From PKWO01 sp036384915 (GTDB lineage Bacteria; Pseudomonadota; Gammaproteobacteria; Burkholderiales; Burkholderiaceae_D), in assembly GCA_036384915.1 (NCBI GenBank), contig DASVLJ010000011.1, positions 186,001-250,000 on the forward strand: 64,000 nt of DNA. The letters run 5' to 3'. The notes under the pieces are model-generated. The model searched no databases, was not told where the DNA came from, and saw nothing but the letters and a program-made list of their open reading frames with translations. Of the stretch, positions 33,081-42,644 are shown piece by piece. A program made the position numbers and the translations under genes. How positions within the stretch are numbered: position 1 is the stretch's first letter; every line of letters starts with the position of its first letter.

Positions 33081-34045
33081 ATCAACCACATCGGATCGCC
33101 CTGCTTACTTTCAACGGTATGCAGATTCTCGACGTCACCGGCCCCGCGTCGGTGTTTGCCGCCGCCAACGATACGGTGGGAAGGACGCACTACGAGGTCC
33201 ATATCGTTTCCGAAAGGGGCGGGCTGGTCAGAAGCAATAGCGCCATCACCGTCGCCAGCGAAGCAATGGATGGCTTTGCGGCCGGCTTCTTCGACACCGT
33301 GCTCGTGGTCGGCGGCGACGACGAAGCCACGCGCGCGCTAGCCACGAACCGGACCATCGCCGCCTGGATGCGCAAGGCCAGCGAACAGGCGCAACGTTAT
33401 GGTTCTGTCTGTACCGGCGCCTTCGCCCTCGCCTCTTACGGCCTGGTGGACGGCAAGCGCGTGGCGACGCATTGGTCGGGCTGCGGCGAACTGGCGCGGC
33501 TGTTCCCTCGCGTCGAAGTCGATACCCATGCCTTGTACGTCGAAGACGGACGCGTCTGGACCTCGGCAGGCGTCACCACCGGCATCGACATGTGCCTGGA
33601 AATCGTTTCGCGCGACCTTGGTGCGAGCGTGGCCAACACCATCGCCGAACGGCTCGTGCTCTATGCCAAACGCCCGGGCTACCAATCACAATTCAGCCCG
33701 GTACTGCGCGCCCAGACGCGCGCCGACGCGCCCTTTGCCAAGCTGATCCAGTGGATGAAGGAAAACTTGAGCGAAGTGCTCGATGTGCCGCGCCTGGCCG
33801 CCTGGGTCGCCATGTCGGAGCGCAATTTCCATCGCAAATTCACCGAAGCCCTCGGTGAAACCCCGGCCCGCTTCGTCGAAACGCTAAGGCTCGACCAGGT
33901 GCGGCTCCTGCTCGCCACCCGTGCCTCGCTCAAGGAAATCGCCGGCCGTACCGGCTACAGCACGGCGGCGCAGTTGTCGAAAGCCTTCGAGCGCCGCTTC
34001 GGCATGACGCCGCTGCTGTTTCGCGAAATGCATTGCGCAAAATAA
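33053..34045 (+). CDS. GlxA-family AraC regulator with DJ-1/PfpI domain
   Basis: 330 residues. The N-terminal DJ-1-like domain (about 12-195) has IALLTFNGMQILDVTGPASVF and the elbow GSVCTGAFALASYGLVDG. The C-terminal AraC domain (about 225-325) has LAAWVAMSERNFHRKFTEALGETPARFVE, then LKEIAGRTGYSTAAQLSKAFERRFGMTP. The effector probably binds the DJ-1 domain. The ATG at 33071 (MPNHQPHR) is an equally likely start. Divergent DJ-1/PfpI gene is the likely target. Confidence 0.9.
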   Translation: MPTRVPMPNHQPHRIALLTFNGMQILDVTGPASVFAAANDTVGRTHYEVHIVSERGGLVRSNSAITVASEAMDGFAAGFFDTVLVVGGDDEATRALATNRTIAAWMRKASEQAQRYGSVCTGAFALASYGLVDGKRVATHWSGCGELARLFPRVEVDTHALYVEDGRVWTSAGVTTGIDMCLEIVSRDLGASVANTIAERLVLYAKRPGYQSQFSPVLRAQTRADAPFAKLIQWMKENLSEVLDVPRLAAWVAMSERNFHRKFTEALGETPARFVETLRLDQVRLLLATRASLKEIAGRTGYSTAAQLSKAFERRFGMTPLLFREMHCAK

Positions 34046-34077
34046 GCTTGGGGTTAGGGGCTCCCGCCTGCGGAAAA

Positions 34078-35532
34078 TCATCGGCCTTTGACTTCAGGGA
34101 TGCGTGCCAACTGCAAGGCGCCATGCCGAATCGCGGCATTGTCGAGCGCCGAAAAACCGAGCAGCCAGCCATCGCGTGCCGGCCCCAGGTAAAGCCTGGA
34201 TAGGCCCGGCGTCGCAACGCCGAGTTGCGCGGCGCGTCGTGTATACCTGTCTTCCTTGCCTGCTGGCAGATGTACCGCCATCTTCAAGCCGCCCGCGGTT
34301 GGCAGGATGTCGAGCCAGCCGCGCGTGCGCTTCTCCAGTTCTTCGCGCAGCAAATCGCGCCGGCTGCGGTAGAGCTGTCGCATCTGGCGCAAATGCGCCG
34401 CGAAATGTCCCTCTTCGATGAAGGCTGCCGTCACGGCCTGGGTCCATTGCGTGGTATGCCCGTCCTGCACCGTGCGCGCCACGGTAAAGGCTTCGATCAG
34501 CGACGGCGGCAAAACCAGATAAGCCAGGCGCAGCGCCGGGAACAAGACCTTGGAAAAGGTGCCGACGTACAGCACGCGTGCGTCGCGGTCCAGTCCCTGC
34601 AATGAAGGCAGGGGCCGGCCGTCGTAGTGGAACTCGCTGTCGTAATCGTCTTCGACAATCCAGGCATCGCGTTCGCGCGCCAGATCGAGCAAGGCCATGC
34701 GCCGCGCCAGGCTCAGGCTGGCGCCGGTGGGATATTGGTGCGAAGGCGTGAGATAGATCAGGCGCGGCTCCGCACCCGCGGGAGCCGCGCCGACATCCAT
34801 GCCGTCGGCGTCGACCGGCACCGGCACGAGCTTCGCGCCGGCCGAGGCAAAGGCCGTGCGCGCGCCCTCGTAACATGGATCTTCCACCCATGCCGCGTCG
34901 CCGTCGTCGAGCAGCAGCGTCGCAATCAGGGTCAGCGCCTGTTGCGAACTGGTCAGAATCAGGATTTGTCCGGCGCTGCAATGCACGCCGCGCGATTGGT
35001 TCAGGTAGTGCGCCACCGCCTCGCGCAGCGGCGCAAACCCTTGCGGATCGCCGAAGCCCAGCAGGTCGCGCCCGCCCCGCCGCGAGAGGCGGTTGCCCAG
35101 CTTGTGCCAGGTTTCGAGCGGAAAAGCCGACAGATCGGGCGAGGCGCCCGAGAAAGCTTGCGGCACGCGCGTATCGCGACAACCGCCGCCCGCAACGATC
35201 GCGCTGCCGCGTCCCGAGAGCTTGGCCGGGGCCCCGATGCTTCGGGCGAGTGGCGCGGCATGGCGAACCGAAGCGAAGGCAACAAAGGTGCCGCCGCCGA
35301 CCTGGCGCCGCAAGTACCCCTCCGCTTCGAGCTGCCCGTAGGCCCCCTCCACCGTGACGCGCGACACGCCCAGGTCCTGCGCCAGTTGGCGGCTCGAAGG
35401 CAGGCGCTCATCGCGCTTCAAATGCCCGCCATGCAGCGCCAGGCGGATCGCAGCGCACACCTGTTCGCGCAGGGTGCGGCGCTCAGCCTTTTGTGTGACG
35501 AACAAAGACATCCAGAGCGAGGCGGCAGGCAT
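34078..35532 (-). CDS. MocR-family regulator (GntR HTH fused to aminotransferase fold)
   Basis: 484 residues. The winged HTH is about 15-85 (REQVCAAIRLALHGGHLKRDERLPSSRQLAQDLGVSRVTVEGAYGQLEAEGYL). The PLP-binding aminotransferase-like domain is about 110-480, with HQYPTGASLSLARR, VEDDYDSEF and the lysine region YVGTFSKVLFPALRLAYLV (Schiff-base Lys in TFSK). MocR proteins sense PLP or amino-compounds and bind direct repeats between divergent genes. Here the divergent target is a rhodanese-GNAT pair, and ATTGGT-type repeats lie directly upstream of the start. Confidence 0.92.
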   Translation of the reverse strand: MPAASLWMSLFVTQKAERRTLREQVCAAIRLALHGGHLKRDERLPSSRQLAQDLGVSRVTVEGAYGQLEAEGYLRRQVGGGTFVAFASVRHAAPLARSIGAPAKLSGRGSAIVAGGGCRDTRVPQAFSGASPDLSAFPLETWHKLGNRLSRRGGRDLLGFGDPQGFAPLREAVAHYLNQSRGVHCSAGQILILTSSQQALTLIATLLLDDGDAAWVEDPCYEGARTAFASAGAKLVPVPVDADGMDVGAAPAGAEPRLIYLTPSHQYPTGASLSLARRMALLDLARERDAWIVEDDYDSEFHYDGRPLPSLQGLDRDARVLYVGTFSKVLFPALRLAYLVLPPSLIEAFTVARTVQDGHTTQWTQAVTAAFIEEGHFAAHLRQMRQLYRSRRDLLREELEKRTRGWLDILPTAGGLKMAVHLPAGKEDRYTRRAAQLGVATPGLSRLYLGPARDGWLLGFSALDNAAIRHGALQLARIPEVKGR

Positions 35533-35534
35533 GC

Positions 35535-35581
35535 AATGGTCTTACCATGTTTATAGAATTGGTATCAATTATAAGACCAAT
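35535..35581. promoter_or_regulatory. candidate MocR operator with three ATTGGT-type sites
   Basis: AATGGTCTTA (35535-35544) and ATTGGTAT (35558-35565) lie in direct orientation 23 bp apart; ATTGGTCTTA follows in the inverted orientation (35581-35572). Two direct repeats plus one inverted copy is the arrangement reported for MocR-type regulators such as PdxR. The array sits in the 98-bp gap between mocR and the rhodanese gene, partly at the mocR start. Confidence 0.5.
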
Positions 35582-35630
35582 CCAACTCTAGAATATCCCC
35601 TACCATCACCAACCAGCAAAGAGGCAAATC

Positions 35631-36083
35631 ATGTCCGACATCCGCTCCAACGTCACCGAAATCGCGCCGCTCCCGCCTGACGCAAGCCGCGACTTTTTTC
35701 AGGCCAAGCTCGCACTGCACACCGACGCCTGGGATGTGGCCGAGGATTTGCGCAACGGCGTAAGAGAGATCGTCGTCATCGACACGCGCGCCGGTGAGCA
35801 TTACCAGCGCGGCCACATTCCCGGCGCGATCAGTCTTCCCCATCGCACGATGAATGAAGCCAGCACGGCCCACCTCGACCGCGGCAAGACTTACGTGACC
35901 TATTGCGACGGCATAGGTTGCAATGGCTCGACCAAGGGCGCTTACAAACTGGCCGCGCTCGGTTTCAAGGTCAAAGAGATGCTGGGCGGCCTCGATTTCT
36001 GGTTGCGTGACGGCCACCCCGTCGCGCAGGGCGACGCGCCCGGCTCCCTGGCAGGCAGCCTGCTGATGGAGTGCGCATGTTGA
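35631..36083 (+). CDS. rhodanese-like sulfurtransferase
   Basis: 150 residues, single rhodanese domain. VVIDTRAGEHYQRGHIPGAISLPH (about 48-71) is the standard N-terminal part; the active-site loop is YCDGIGCNGSTKGA, with Cys in place of the usual CxxGxR arrangement. It may move sulfane sulfur or sense thiols. It overlaps the GNAT start by 7 bp, so the two form an operon under the divergent MocR regulator. Confidence 0.88.
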   Translation: MSDIRSNVTEIAPLPPDASRDFFQAKLALHTDAWDVAEDLRNGVREIVVIDTRAGEHYQRGHIPGAISLPHRTMNEASTAHLDRGKTYVTYCDGIGCNGSTKGAYKLAALGFKVKEMLGGLDFWLRDGHPVAQGDAPGSLAGSLLMECAC

Positions 36084-36537
36084 GCGGCGGCTTGATCGTC
36101 CGCGCGCTCGAGGCCTCGGACCGCGCCGCCTGGAACCCGCTTTGGGATGGCTACAACGCCTTCTACGGACGCAGCGGTCCGACAGCCCTGCCCGCCATCG
36201 TCACGGAAACGACGTGGAACCGCTTCTTCGACGCCGACGAGCCTGTGCATGCGCTGGTGGCCGAGCGCGACGGCAAGCTGGTCGGGCTCGTGCACTATCT
36301 GTTCCACCGCAGCACCACGCTGATCGGTTCGACTTGCTACCTGCAGGATTTATTCACCGACGCGGCGCAGCGCGGCAAAGGCGTGGGCCGGGCCTTGATC
36401 GAAGCCGTGTACGAGCGTGCGCGCGCAGGGGGCGCCGAACGCGTGTATTGGTTGACCCAGCACGGCAACAGCACGGCGCGCCGCCTGTACGACAAGGTAG
36501 CGGACGAATCGGGCTTCGTAGTCTATCGCAAGGTGAT

Positions 36538-36547
<10 letters not shown>
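36077..36547 (+). CDS. GNAT family N-acetyltransferase
   Basis: 156 residues beginning MLSGGLIVRALEASD. I chose the ATG at 36077 because GGAG sits 6 bases upstream; a GTG at 36071 lies right against that site. The acetyl-CoA loop is LQDLFTDAAQRGKGVGRALIE (about 94-114), then YWLTQHGNSTARRLYDKVA. Similar to diamine-type N-acetyltransferases. Cotranscribed with the rhodanese gene; converges with trpS, overlapping by 10 bp. Confidence 0.88.
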
Positions 36548-37557
<1,010 letters not shown>

Positions 37558-37836
37558 GTTGTTTCCTGCGTTGGCCGCCACCGGATTTGCCGGCCGACGG
37601 AAACAGTTCATGAAAGCACACCTGCCCCGTCATGGCGGCATCGGTTGAACGTGTGGAGTAATGGAAAGACGCAAGAACGATGGCCGCGAAATCAGCGGGG
37701 CCACCAGTGTTTGAAGGTCGTGCGGAACAGATTGTGAACAAGGCATTGCATGGCTCAATTATCGCAGCACAACAGGAAGCTGTCAAAATCGGCACTACAA
37801 TACGGCTCAAGCCAACCCCTTCCATCGAAACCCGTC

Positions 37837-38262
37837 ATGAGCATACAAGGCTTGAGCCATCTGACCTTCGTCGTGCGCGACCTCGACCGCTCGGCCGCAT
37901 TGTGGCGCGAAGGCCTGGGTGCGGAGGAAGTGTACGACAGCGGCCAAGCGCAATTTTCCCTCTCGCGCGAAAAATTCTTCACGCTGGGCGGCATGTGGAT
38001 CGCCCTGATGGAGGGCGATTCGCTATCGACGCGCAACTACCGGCACGTGGCATTCAAGGTGGATCCGTCGGATTTGCCTGCGTATCGGCGACGCTTGCTG
38101 GCGCAAGGCGCCGAAATCAAGGAAGGCCGGTCGCGCGTGGAAGGCGAAGGACAGTCCCTGTATTTCTACGATTTCGACAATCATTTATTCGAACTGCACA
38201 GCGGCACGCTGGAACAGCGGCTGGCCCGCTATGCCGAACGACTCCCGGAACAGTCAGCATGA
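37837..38262 (+). CDS. fosX: FosX-type fosfomycin hydrolase
   Basis: 141-residue glyoxalase/VOC-fold enzyme that opens the fosfomycin epoxide with water in FosX-type members. Metal ligands are His8 (LSHLTF), His70 (YRHVAFKV) and Glu119 (LFELHSG). Glu45 in SREKFF matches the catalytic general base that separates FosX from the thiol-using FosA/FosB. The C-terminal HSGTLEQRLARY is highly typical. ATG at 37837. It ends in ATGA overlapping a DUF2164 gene. Divergent from trpS. Base composition looks native, so an intrinsic chromosomal gene is likely. Confidence 0.9.
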   Translation: MSIQGLSHLTFVVRDLDRSAALWREGLGAEEVYDSGQAQFSLSREKFFTLGGMWIALMEGDSLSTRNYRHVAFKVDPSDLPAYRRRLLAQGAEIKEGRSRVEGEGQSLYFYDFDNHLFELHSGTLEQRLARYAERLPEQSA

Positions 38263-38534
38263 GTATCACCATCCCCAAGGAAGCACGCGAACAGGTTATT
38301 GCCTCGATCGAGCGCTATTTTGCCGAAAACATGGAGGAGCGGATCGGCAACATCGCCGCCGGGGCCCTGCTCGGCTTCTTTCTCGAGGAAATCGGCCCCC
38401 TGGTGTATAACCAGGCCGTAGCCGACGTGCAGGAACGCTTGTTGGCGCGCGTGCAGGAAGTTGACATCGAGGTCCATGAAGACGAATTCCAGTATTGGAG
38501 CAAGGCGGAAAAAGCAGGCCGCAAGCGTAAATGA
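38259..38534 (+). CDS. DUF2164 family protein
   Basis: 91 residues: MSITIPKEAREQVIASIERY, then FAENMEERIGNIAAGALLGFFLEEIGPLVYNQAVADVQERL. This matches DUF2164, a small helical family of unknown function with the conserved FFLEEIGPxxYNxAxxD stretch. Start overlaps the fosX stop (ATGA), so the two are translationally coupled. The basic tail GRKRK is unremarkable. Confidence 0.88.
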   Translation: MSITIPKEAREQVIASIERYFAENMEERIGNIAAGALLGFFLEEIGPLVYNQAVADVQERLLARVQEVDIEVHEDEFQYWSKAEKAGRKRK

Positions 38535-38680
38535 GTGGCAAATGCAGGCCCGAAATCCCTCTTGGCGGACGGGTTGCAACGATTGCGTGGCGATTCCATG
38601 TCGATTCCCGCTATACTTGCGCTTGATTTTCCCCTAGGAATGTTTGTAGCATCCTCCTGAGACCAATAAAAGCGACCCCC

Positions 38681-39118
38681 ATGCTATTCCTGATTCTCAT
38701 CATCGTTGCCCTCATCACCATCGTCGTCATCTACCAAGTCGTCAAATTGCGGCGCGTGGTCGGTGAAAACCTGGGGCCGCAGCAGGCGGCACATCCGGAA
38801 ATGCTCACGGAACTGACATTCACCGCGGATAGCATTTCGGCAAAATATCCGGACGGCGGCATCATCAGCATGAAATGGTCAGAATTGACGAATATCGGTC
38901 TGGCATCCACCCTTGCGGCATCTGGAGAGCCTTCCCTGTATTGGGGGCTGCACAGCGGCAAGCAGGTGCCCACCATCACTTATCCGCATGGTGCTGTCGG
39001 CGACAAGGAGTTGCTGGCTGAATTCGCCAAACGCCTGCCGGGATTCGATATGGACAAAGTCATGCAGGCGGTCACCACAACGGGCCGCGCGCACTTTCAG
39101 ATCTGGCCGAAAAAGTAA
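38681..39118 (+). CDS. membrane-anchored hypothetical protein
   Basis: 145 residues. One N-terminal membrane helix (MLFLILIIVALITIVVIYQV) is followed by a compact alpha/beta domain: LTFTADSISAKYPDGGIISMKWSELTNIGL, then KELLAEFAKRLPGFDMDKVM. It resembles small PH-like membrane-anchored domains by pattern only (strand-rich, ending in an amphipathic helix). No family is claimed. It is preceded by 146 bp without a gene. Confidence 0.55.
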   Translation: MLFLILIIVALITIVVIYQVVKLRRVVGENLGPQQAAHPEMLTELTFTADSISAKYPDGGIISMKWSELTNIGLASTLAASGEPSLYWGLHSGKQVPTITYPHGAVGDKELLAEFAKRLPGFDMDKVMQAVTTTGRAHFQIWPKK

Positions 39119-39394
39119 GCTGCGGCCGCTGCAAGACCGCGACAATTCCGCTCACACTTCGCCCCGGTTGCGAATCAGTCCACTCGCGTACCTAACGCTA
39201 GTGGTATGTGCTCTTGCGCCCCGCTCTGCATACCACTCCTTGGCTTCCCCTGATAGAAATGCGCCGAGCCGGCGCCAACCGCCTTGCAGTGGTTTGCAAT
39301 TGGTATTTGGAAATTAAAACCACTTGACGCATCTTGTATTCGCGCTCAACCTCTTTCGCGCCATATCAACAACAACGATACGAAGGAGAGAGCG
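39119..39394. other. intergenic region upstream of the chitin-binding lipoprotein
   Basis: 276 bp with no gene. It contains a 9-bp perfect inverted repeat AGTGGTATG (39200-39208) and CATACCACT (39229-39237), either a regulator site or a long-loop hairpin. GAAGGAGAG precedes the next start codon. No convincing promoter pair was found. Confidence 0.4.
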
Positions 39395-40912
39395 ATGCAA
39401 AACAAGATGATTTCCGGATTGACGCTGAGCCTGATCGGCGGACTGCTGGCGGGATGCGGCGGCGGTTCGCAGGATTCCCTGAGCAACGGCCAAAAGTCCA
39501 TGAACCGCAGCATCAAGGCAACGACGGCTTGCGATCCGGCATGGAATTCGAGCACAGCCTACACCGGCGGTGCACTGGTCAGCTACAGCGGCGTCAATTA
39601 CAAGGCAAACTGGTGGACGCAAGGCAATAACCCCTCCACCAACAACGGGGGCGCAGGTAGCGGCCAACCCTGGACCAGCCTGGGCGCATGCGGCAGCACG
39701 CCTACGCCTACGCCTACGCCTACACCTACGCCGACTCCCACGCCTACCCCGACACCTACTCCCGGCGCCACTACCGGCACGATCAATTTCCACCTGTTGC
39801 TAGGCGTCGGCAGTTCGCAAGACCACATGACGCTCGATGGCGGCAATTACAACGACTTGATCATGTCGAACTTCATCGCCGGCGTCATGTACGGCCACAT
39901 GATCCAGGAATACTATCCGGGCGAGCTGTTCCAGAAGGATTACCTGTACGGTTCCATCATGGGCCAGCTTCTCCAGGAAAACATCGCAACGCAAGACTAT
40001 GTGAGCAGCAGTACGCTGATCGACCCAAGCTCGGATCAGCAAGCCGTGATGGGTGCCGGCCAGGGCGGGCCGTATCAGATCAACAATTACGCCGCCGACA
40101 TGGTATCGGGCTCCTACACGCCGGCCGGCCATTCGCTGATCAACTACATCGCGGTCCAGAAAAACATCGGCTACACGATGGCGACGGCATCGACGCAATA
40201 CACCAAGGTCACGCCGCCCTCGTTCAACAACAAGTATTACGGCCCGATGTTGACGGCCTACTTCCACTATAACGACTACGTCGCCCTGAACGTGACCGGC
40301 AAGGGTACCGGCGGATGGACTACGCCCTGGGAACCGCAGTACGACAATATGATGGCCAACTTCGCCAAGTTGCCGAACAACTTCCTCGATATCATTCTGA
40401 ACGTGGCCTACAACCAGGGCTACTATGGCGGTCTCGTGGCAAGCTACAGCACGACGGGCGCCAACGCCAACGCCTCGACCTTAACTGCCATCAACGCCTA
40501 TAGTTCGGTCTGGGGCGACAGCAACACCTACGATCAATATCCCTATCAGGTGCGCTACTACCTCGACCAGCTCTACGACAATCCCATCCCGACCACCAGT
40601 GCCACCGCCTTCACTACCCCGGCCAATCACGTCATTTTCAACATGACGTCGCTCTCCGGCGTGTTCTCCAATGTGTTCCAGACCCTGGCATATCAAAACA
40701 GTGCAAGTACTTCGAGTTATTTCACGGCGGCACAAGCAACGACCGCCTTCAATGCGGCACTGCAATCGGCCGGGGTTTCCGGAACAGCCAACCTGGATTT
40801 GAGCAAGGCGAGCGACCGCGCCCAAATCTTCAACGTGCTGGAAAAGGCAATCGCCAATCTTGAAACCAACCAGAACACCAGGTTCAATGCGACAACGCTG
40901 ACCCAGCTATAG
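39395..40912 (+). CDS. lipoprotein with CBM5/12 chitin-binding module and a lysozyme-like domain
   Basis: 505 residues. Lipoprotein signal with LLAGC (Cys21). Residues 46-99 are a CBM5/12 module: CDPAWNSSTAYTGGALVSYS, then NYKANWWTQGNNP and GQPWTSLGAC. A linker of 11 Thr-Pro pairs (102-123) follows. The C-terminal ~380 residues have no family I can name, but Glu195 (LLQENIATQDY) followed 25 residues later by GAGQGGPYQIN resembles the Glu plus GLMQI pattern of lysozyme/GH23-like enzymes. It could cut chitin or peptidoglycan. GAAGGAGAG precedes the ATG. A clear terminator follows. Confidence 0.78.
   Translation: MQNKMISGLTLSLIGGLLAGCGGGSQDSLSNGQKSMNRSIKATTACDPAWNSSTAYTGGALVSYSGVNYKANWWTQGNNPSTNNGGAGSGQPWTSLGACGSTPTPTPTPTPTPTPTPTPTPTPGATTGTINFHLLLGVGSSQDHMTLDGGNYNDLIMSNFIAGVMYGHMIQEYYPGELFQKDYLYGSIMGQLLQENIATQDYVSSSTLIDPSSDQQAVMGAGQGGPYQINNYAADMVSGSYTPAGHSLINYIAVQKNIGYTMATASTQYTKVTPPSFNNKYYGPMLTAYFHYNDYVALNVTGKGTGGWTTPWEPQYDNMMANFAKLPNNFLDIILNVAYNQGYYGGLVASYSTTGANANASTLTAINAYSSVWGDSNTYDQYPYQVRYYLDQLYDNPIPTTSATAFTTPANHVIFNMTSLSGVFSNVFQTLAYQNSASTSSYFTAAQATTAFNAALQSAGVSGTANLDLSKASDRAQIFNVLEKAIANLETNQNTRFNATTLTQL
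39698..39763 (+). repeat. Thr-Pro hexanucleotide repeat linker
   Basis: Eleven in-frame Thr-Pro codon pairs, the first four as identical ACGCCT units, the rest with synonymous changes. It encodes the linker between the chitin-binding module and the C-terminal domain. Unit changes keep the frame, so length variation would alter the linker, not expression. Confidence 0.9.
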
Positions 40913-40956
40913 TCGCTCGCTGCAACGCAGCAGCAAAGCCGGCGTCACAATCTCAG

Positions 40957-40986
40957 GCCTGCCATGGCGACAAGGCGGGCTTTTTT
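40957..40986 (+). terminator. Rho-independent terminator of the chitin-binding lipoprotein gene
   Basis: GCCTGCC (40957-40963) pairs with GGCGGGC (40974-40980), with one T-G wobble. Six T residues follow at 40981-40986. It lies 45 bp after the stop codon. Confidence 0.75.
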
Positions 40987-41134
40987 GTTTCCCGGAGTTC
41001 ATTTCGTTTGCGCTGGGAATTGTGCAGACTGTTCCCGCTATTTTGCATTACGTCGCAATCCTGTAGTCTTTCGCCTTCGAACCCCATATAGTCGAATCGT
41101 CGGCAAGGATATGCCCTAGCGATTGGAGATGAAA

Positions 41135-41911
41135 ATGAAACAATACTTCCGGAAGCCCTTGCTGTTTCCTACCCTTATTGCCGTCATCGGCATGGCGGTC
41201 TCGAGTGCGGCGCTGGCTGACGATGCAGCCAGCGAATCCCGCACCATCGACCCCGGGGTTTCGCGCGTGATCCTCGACGGAACGGCTTCACTGCAATTGC
41301 GCCAGGGTGCCACTCCCGCACTGACCGTCTATGGCGACAAGGATGAGCTGAAATCCATCACCACCGGACTGTCGGGCGATACCTTGCGCATCGATAATGA
41401 AGGCGTCTATTTCATGCATGTGCCGAAGCTGCGCGTCGAATTGACGCTGCCCAACCTGAGCCAGATTACCAGCAGCGGCATAGGCTCGGCCCAGGTCACG
41501 GGATTCTCGGGCGACAACCTGCAGATTAACATCACGGGAACGGGCAGTGTCAGCGTCAATGCCCACTACAGGCAAGTCACGGTACGTTCGACCGGAATCG
41601 GCAGCGCCAACATCAACGATGGCGACAGCGACAGGATTGAAGTGCACGCACCCGGCGCCGGGCACGTGATTCTGGTGGGACAGACCAAGGAGCTGATCAG
41701 CAAGCTCGACGGCGTGGGCGGGCTCGATGCCAGGGAATTGAAAGCCGACAACGTGACCGCCTACTTGAACGGCGTCGGCAGCGCAAAAGTGTATGCGAAA
41801 AAATCGGCCAACATGTACCTGCATGGCATGGGATCGATCACGGTATACGGCAATCCCGCTACCCGAAATTCGGAGGTCAGCGGATTCGGCAAGATCAACT
41901 GGGAACAATGA
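41135..41911 (+). CDS. GIN-domain (DUF2807) exported protein
   Basis: 258 residues with a signal peptide (MKQYFRKPLLFPTLIAVIGM, then AVSSAALADD). The rest is a right-handed beta-helix of the head-GIN/DUF2807 type. Its repeats are RVILDGTASLQLRQGATPALTVYG, GSAQVTGFSGDNLQINITGTGSVSVNA, GSANINDGDSDRIEVHAPGAGHVIL and LNGVGSAKVYAKKSANMYLHGMGSITVYG. ATG at 41135 is chosen because GGAG lies 6 bases upstream; an ATG at 41129 has no spacing. Probably periplasmic or surface; function unknown. Followed after 13 bp by a Sel1 protein. Confidence 0.88.
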   Translation: MKQYFRKPLLFPTLIAVIGMAVSSAALADDAASESRTIDPGVSRVILDGTASLQLRQGATPALTVYGDKDELKSITTGLSGDTLRIDNEGVYFMHVPKLRVELTLPNLSQITSSGIGSAQVTGFSGDNLQINITGTGSVSVNAHYRQVTVRSTGIGSANINDGDSDRIEVHAPGAGHVILVGQTKELISKLDGVGGLDARELKADNVTAYLNGVGSAKVYAKKSANMYLHGMGSITVYGNPATRNSEVSGFGKINWEQ

Positions 41912-41924
41912 AAATTAGCCGACG

Positions 41925-42644
41925 ATGAGAACAACAATCAGATCGTTTTCCTTGCTGCTGGCCTTGTGCACCGCCCCCTTGGCGCACGCGGGCTACGAAG
42001 AAGGCTTGACCGACTTCCGAGCCGGCAGCTATAGCGCGGCACTGGCCGAGCTGATGCCGGCCGCCAAGGCCGGCAATGCCGACGCGCAGCAATTGCTGGG
42101 CCACATGTATTACATGGGCCAGGGAGTGGCACAGGATTTTGCGCAAGCCTTGAACTGGCACCGCAAGGCGGCGGCCCAAGGCAAGCCCGAATCGGAGTAC
42201 GTGATCGGCACCATGTACTATTCCGGCAAGGGCGTGCAGCAGGATTACCGCGACGCGGCGCAATGGCTGCAAAAGGCCGGCGGCGCCGGCCACGCCGATG
42301 CGCAATACATGCTGGGCGCGATGTATTTCACCGGCAAGGGCGTGCCGCAGGACTATCAGCAATCGGTCTCCTGGTTCCGCCGTGCGGCCGAGCAGGGTCA
42401 ATCGGAAGCGCAGCGCCTGCTGGGCTTGATGCATCTGCATGGCGTAGGCGGTGTGCCCAAGGACAATGTGATTGCCTACATGCTGTGGAATTTGTCGGCC
42501 GCAGCAGGCAACATGGAAGCGGCCGATCTGCGCAGCGACCTGGCCAAGGAATTGACGCCGCGCCAGCTCGAGGAAGCGCAAAGTTTGTCCACGCACTGGC
42601 AAGCGCATATGCCGCTGCCCACGCACTCTTCCACCGGCAACTAA
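41925..42644 (+). CDS. exported Sel1-repeat protein
   Basis: 239 residues with a signal peptide (MRTTIRSFSLLLALCTAPLA). Four Sel1-type repeats follow: AGNADAQQLLGHMYYMGQGV, GKPESEYVIGTMYYSGKGV, GHADAQYMLGAMYFTGKGV, GQSEAQRLLGLMHLHG. Sel1 repeats mediate protein-protein contacts. It starts 13 bp after the GIN gene and probably shares its operon. A second Sel1 protein is at 44374. Its stop overlaps the convergent RibK-like gene by 4 bp. Confidence 0.85.
   Translation: MRTTIRSFSLLLALCTAPLAHAGYEEGLTDFRAGSYSAALAELMPAAKAGNADAQQLLGHMYYMGQGVAQDFAQALNWHRKAAAQGKPESEYVIGTMYYSGKGVQQDYRDAAQWLQKAGGAGHADAQYMLGAMYFTGKGVPQDYQQSVSWFRRAAEQGQSEAQRLLGLMHLHGVGGVPKDNVIAYMLWNLSAAAGNMEAADLRSDLAKELTPRQLEEAQSLSTHWQAHMPLPTHSSTGN

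Noticed and set aside
37750..37836. 29-codon extension of FosX
   Set aside because: FosX family members start at the ILS/GLSHLTF strand; metal-ligand numbering agrees with the ATG at 37837.
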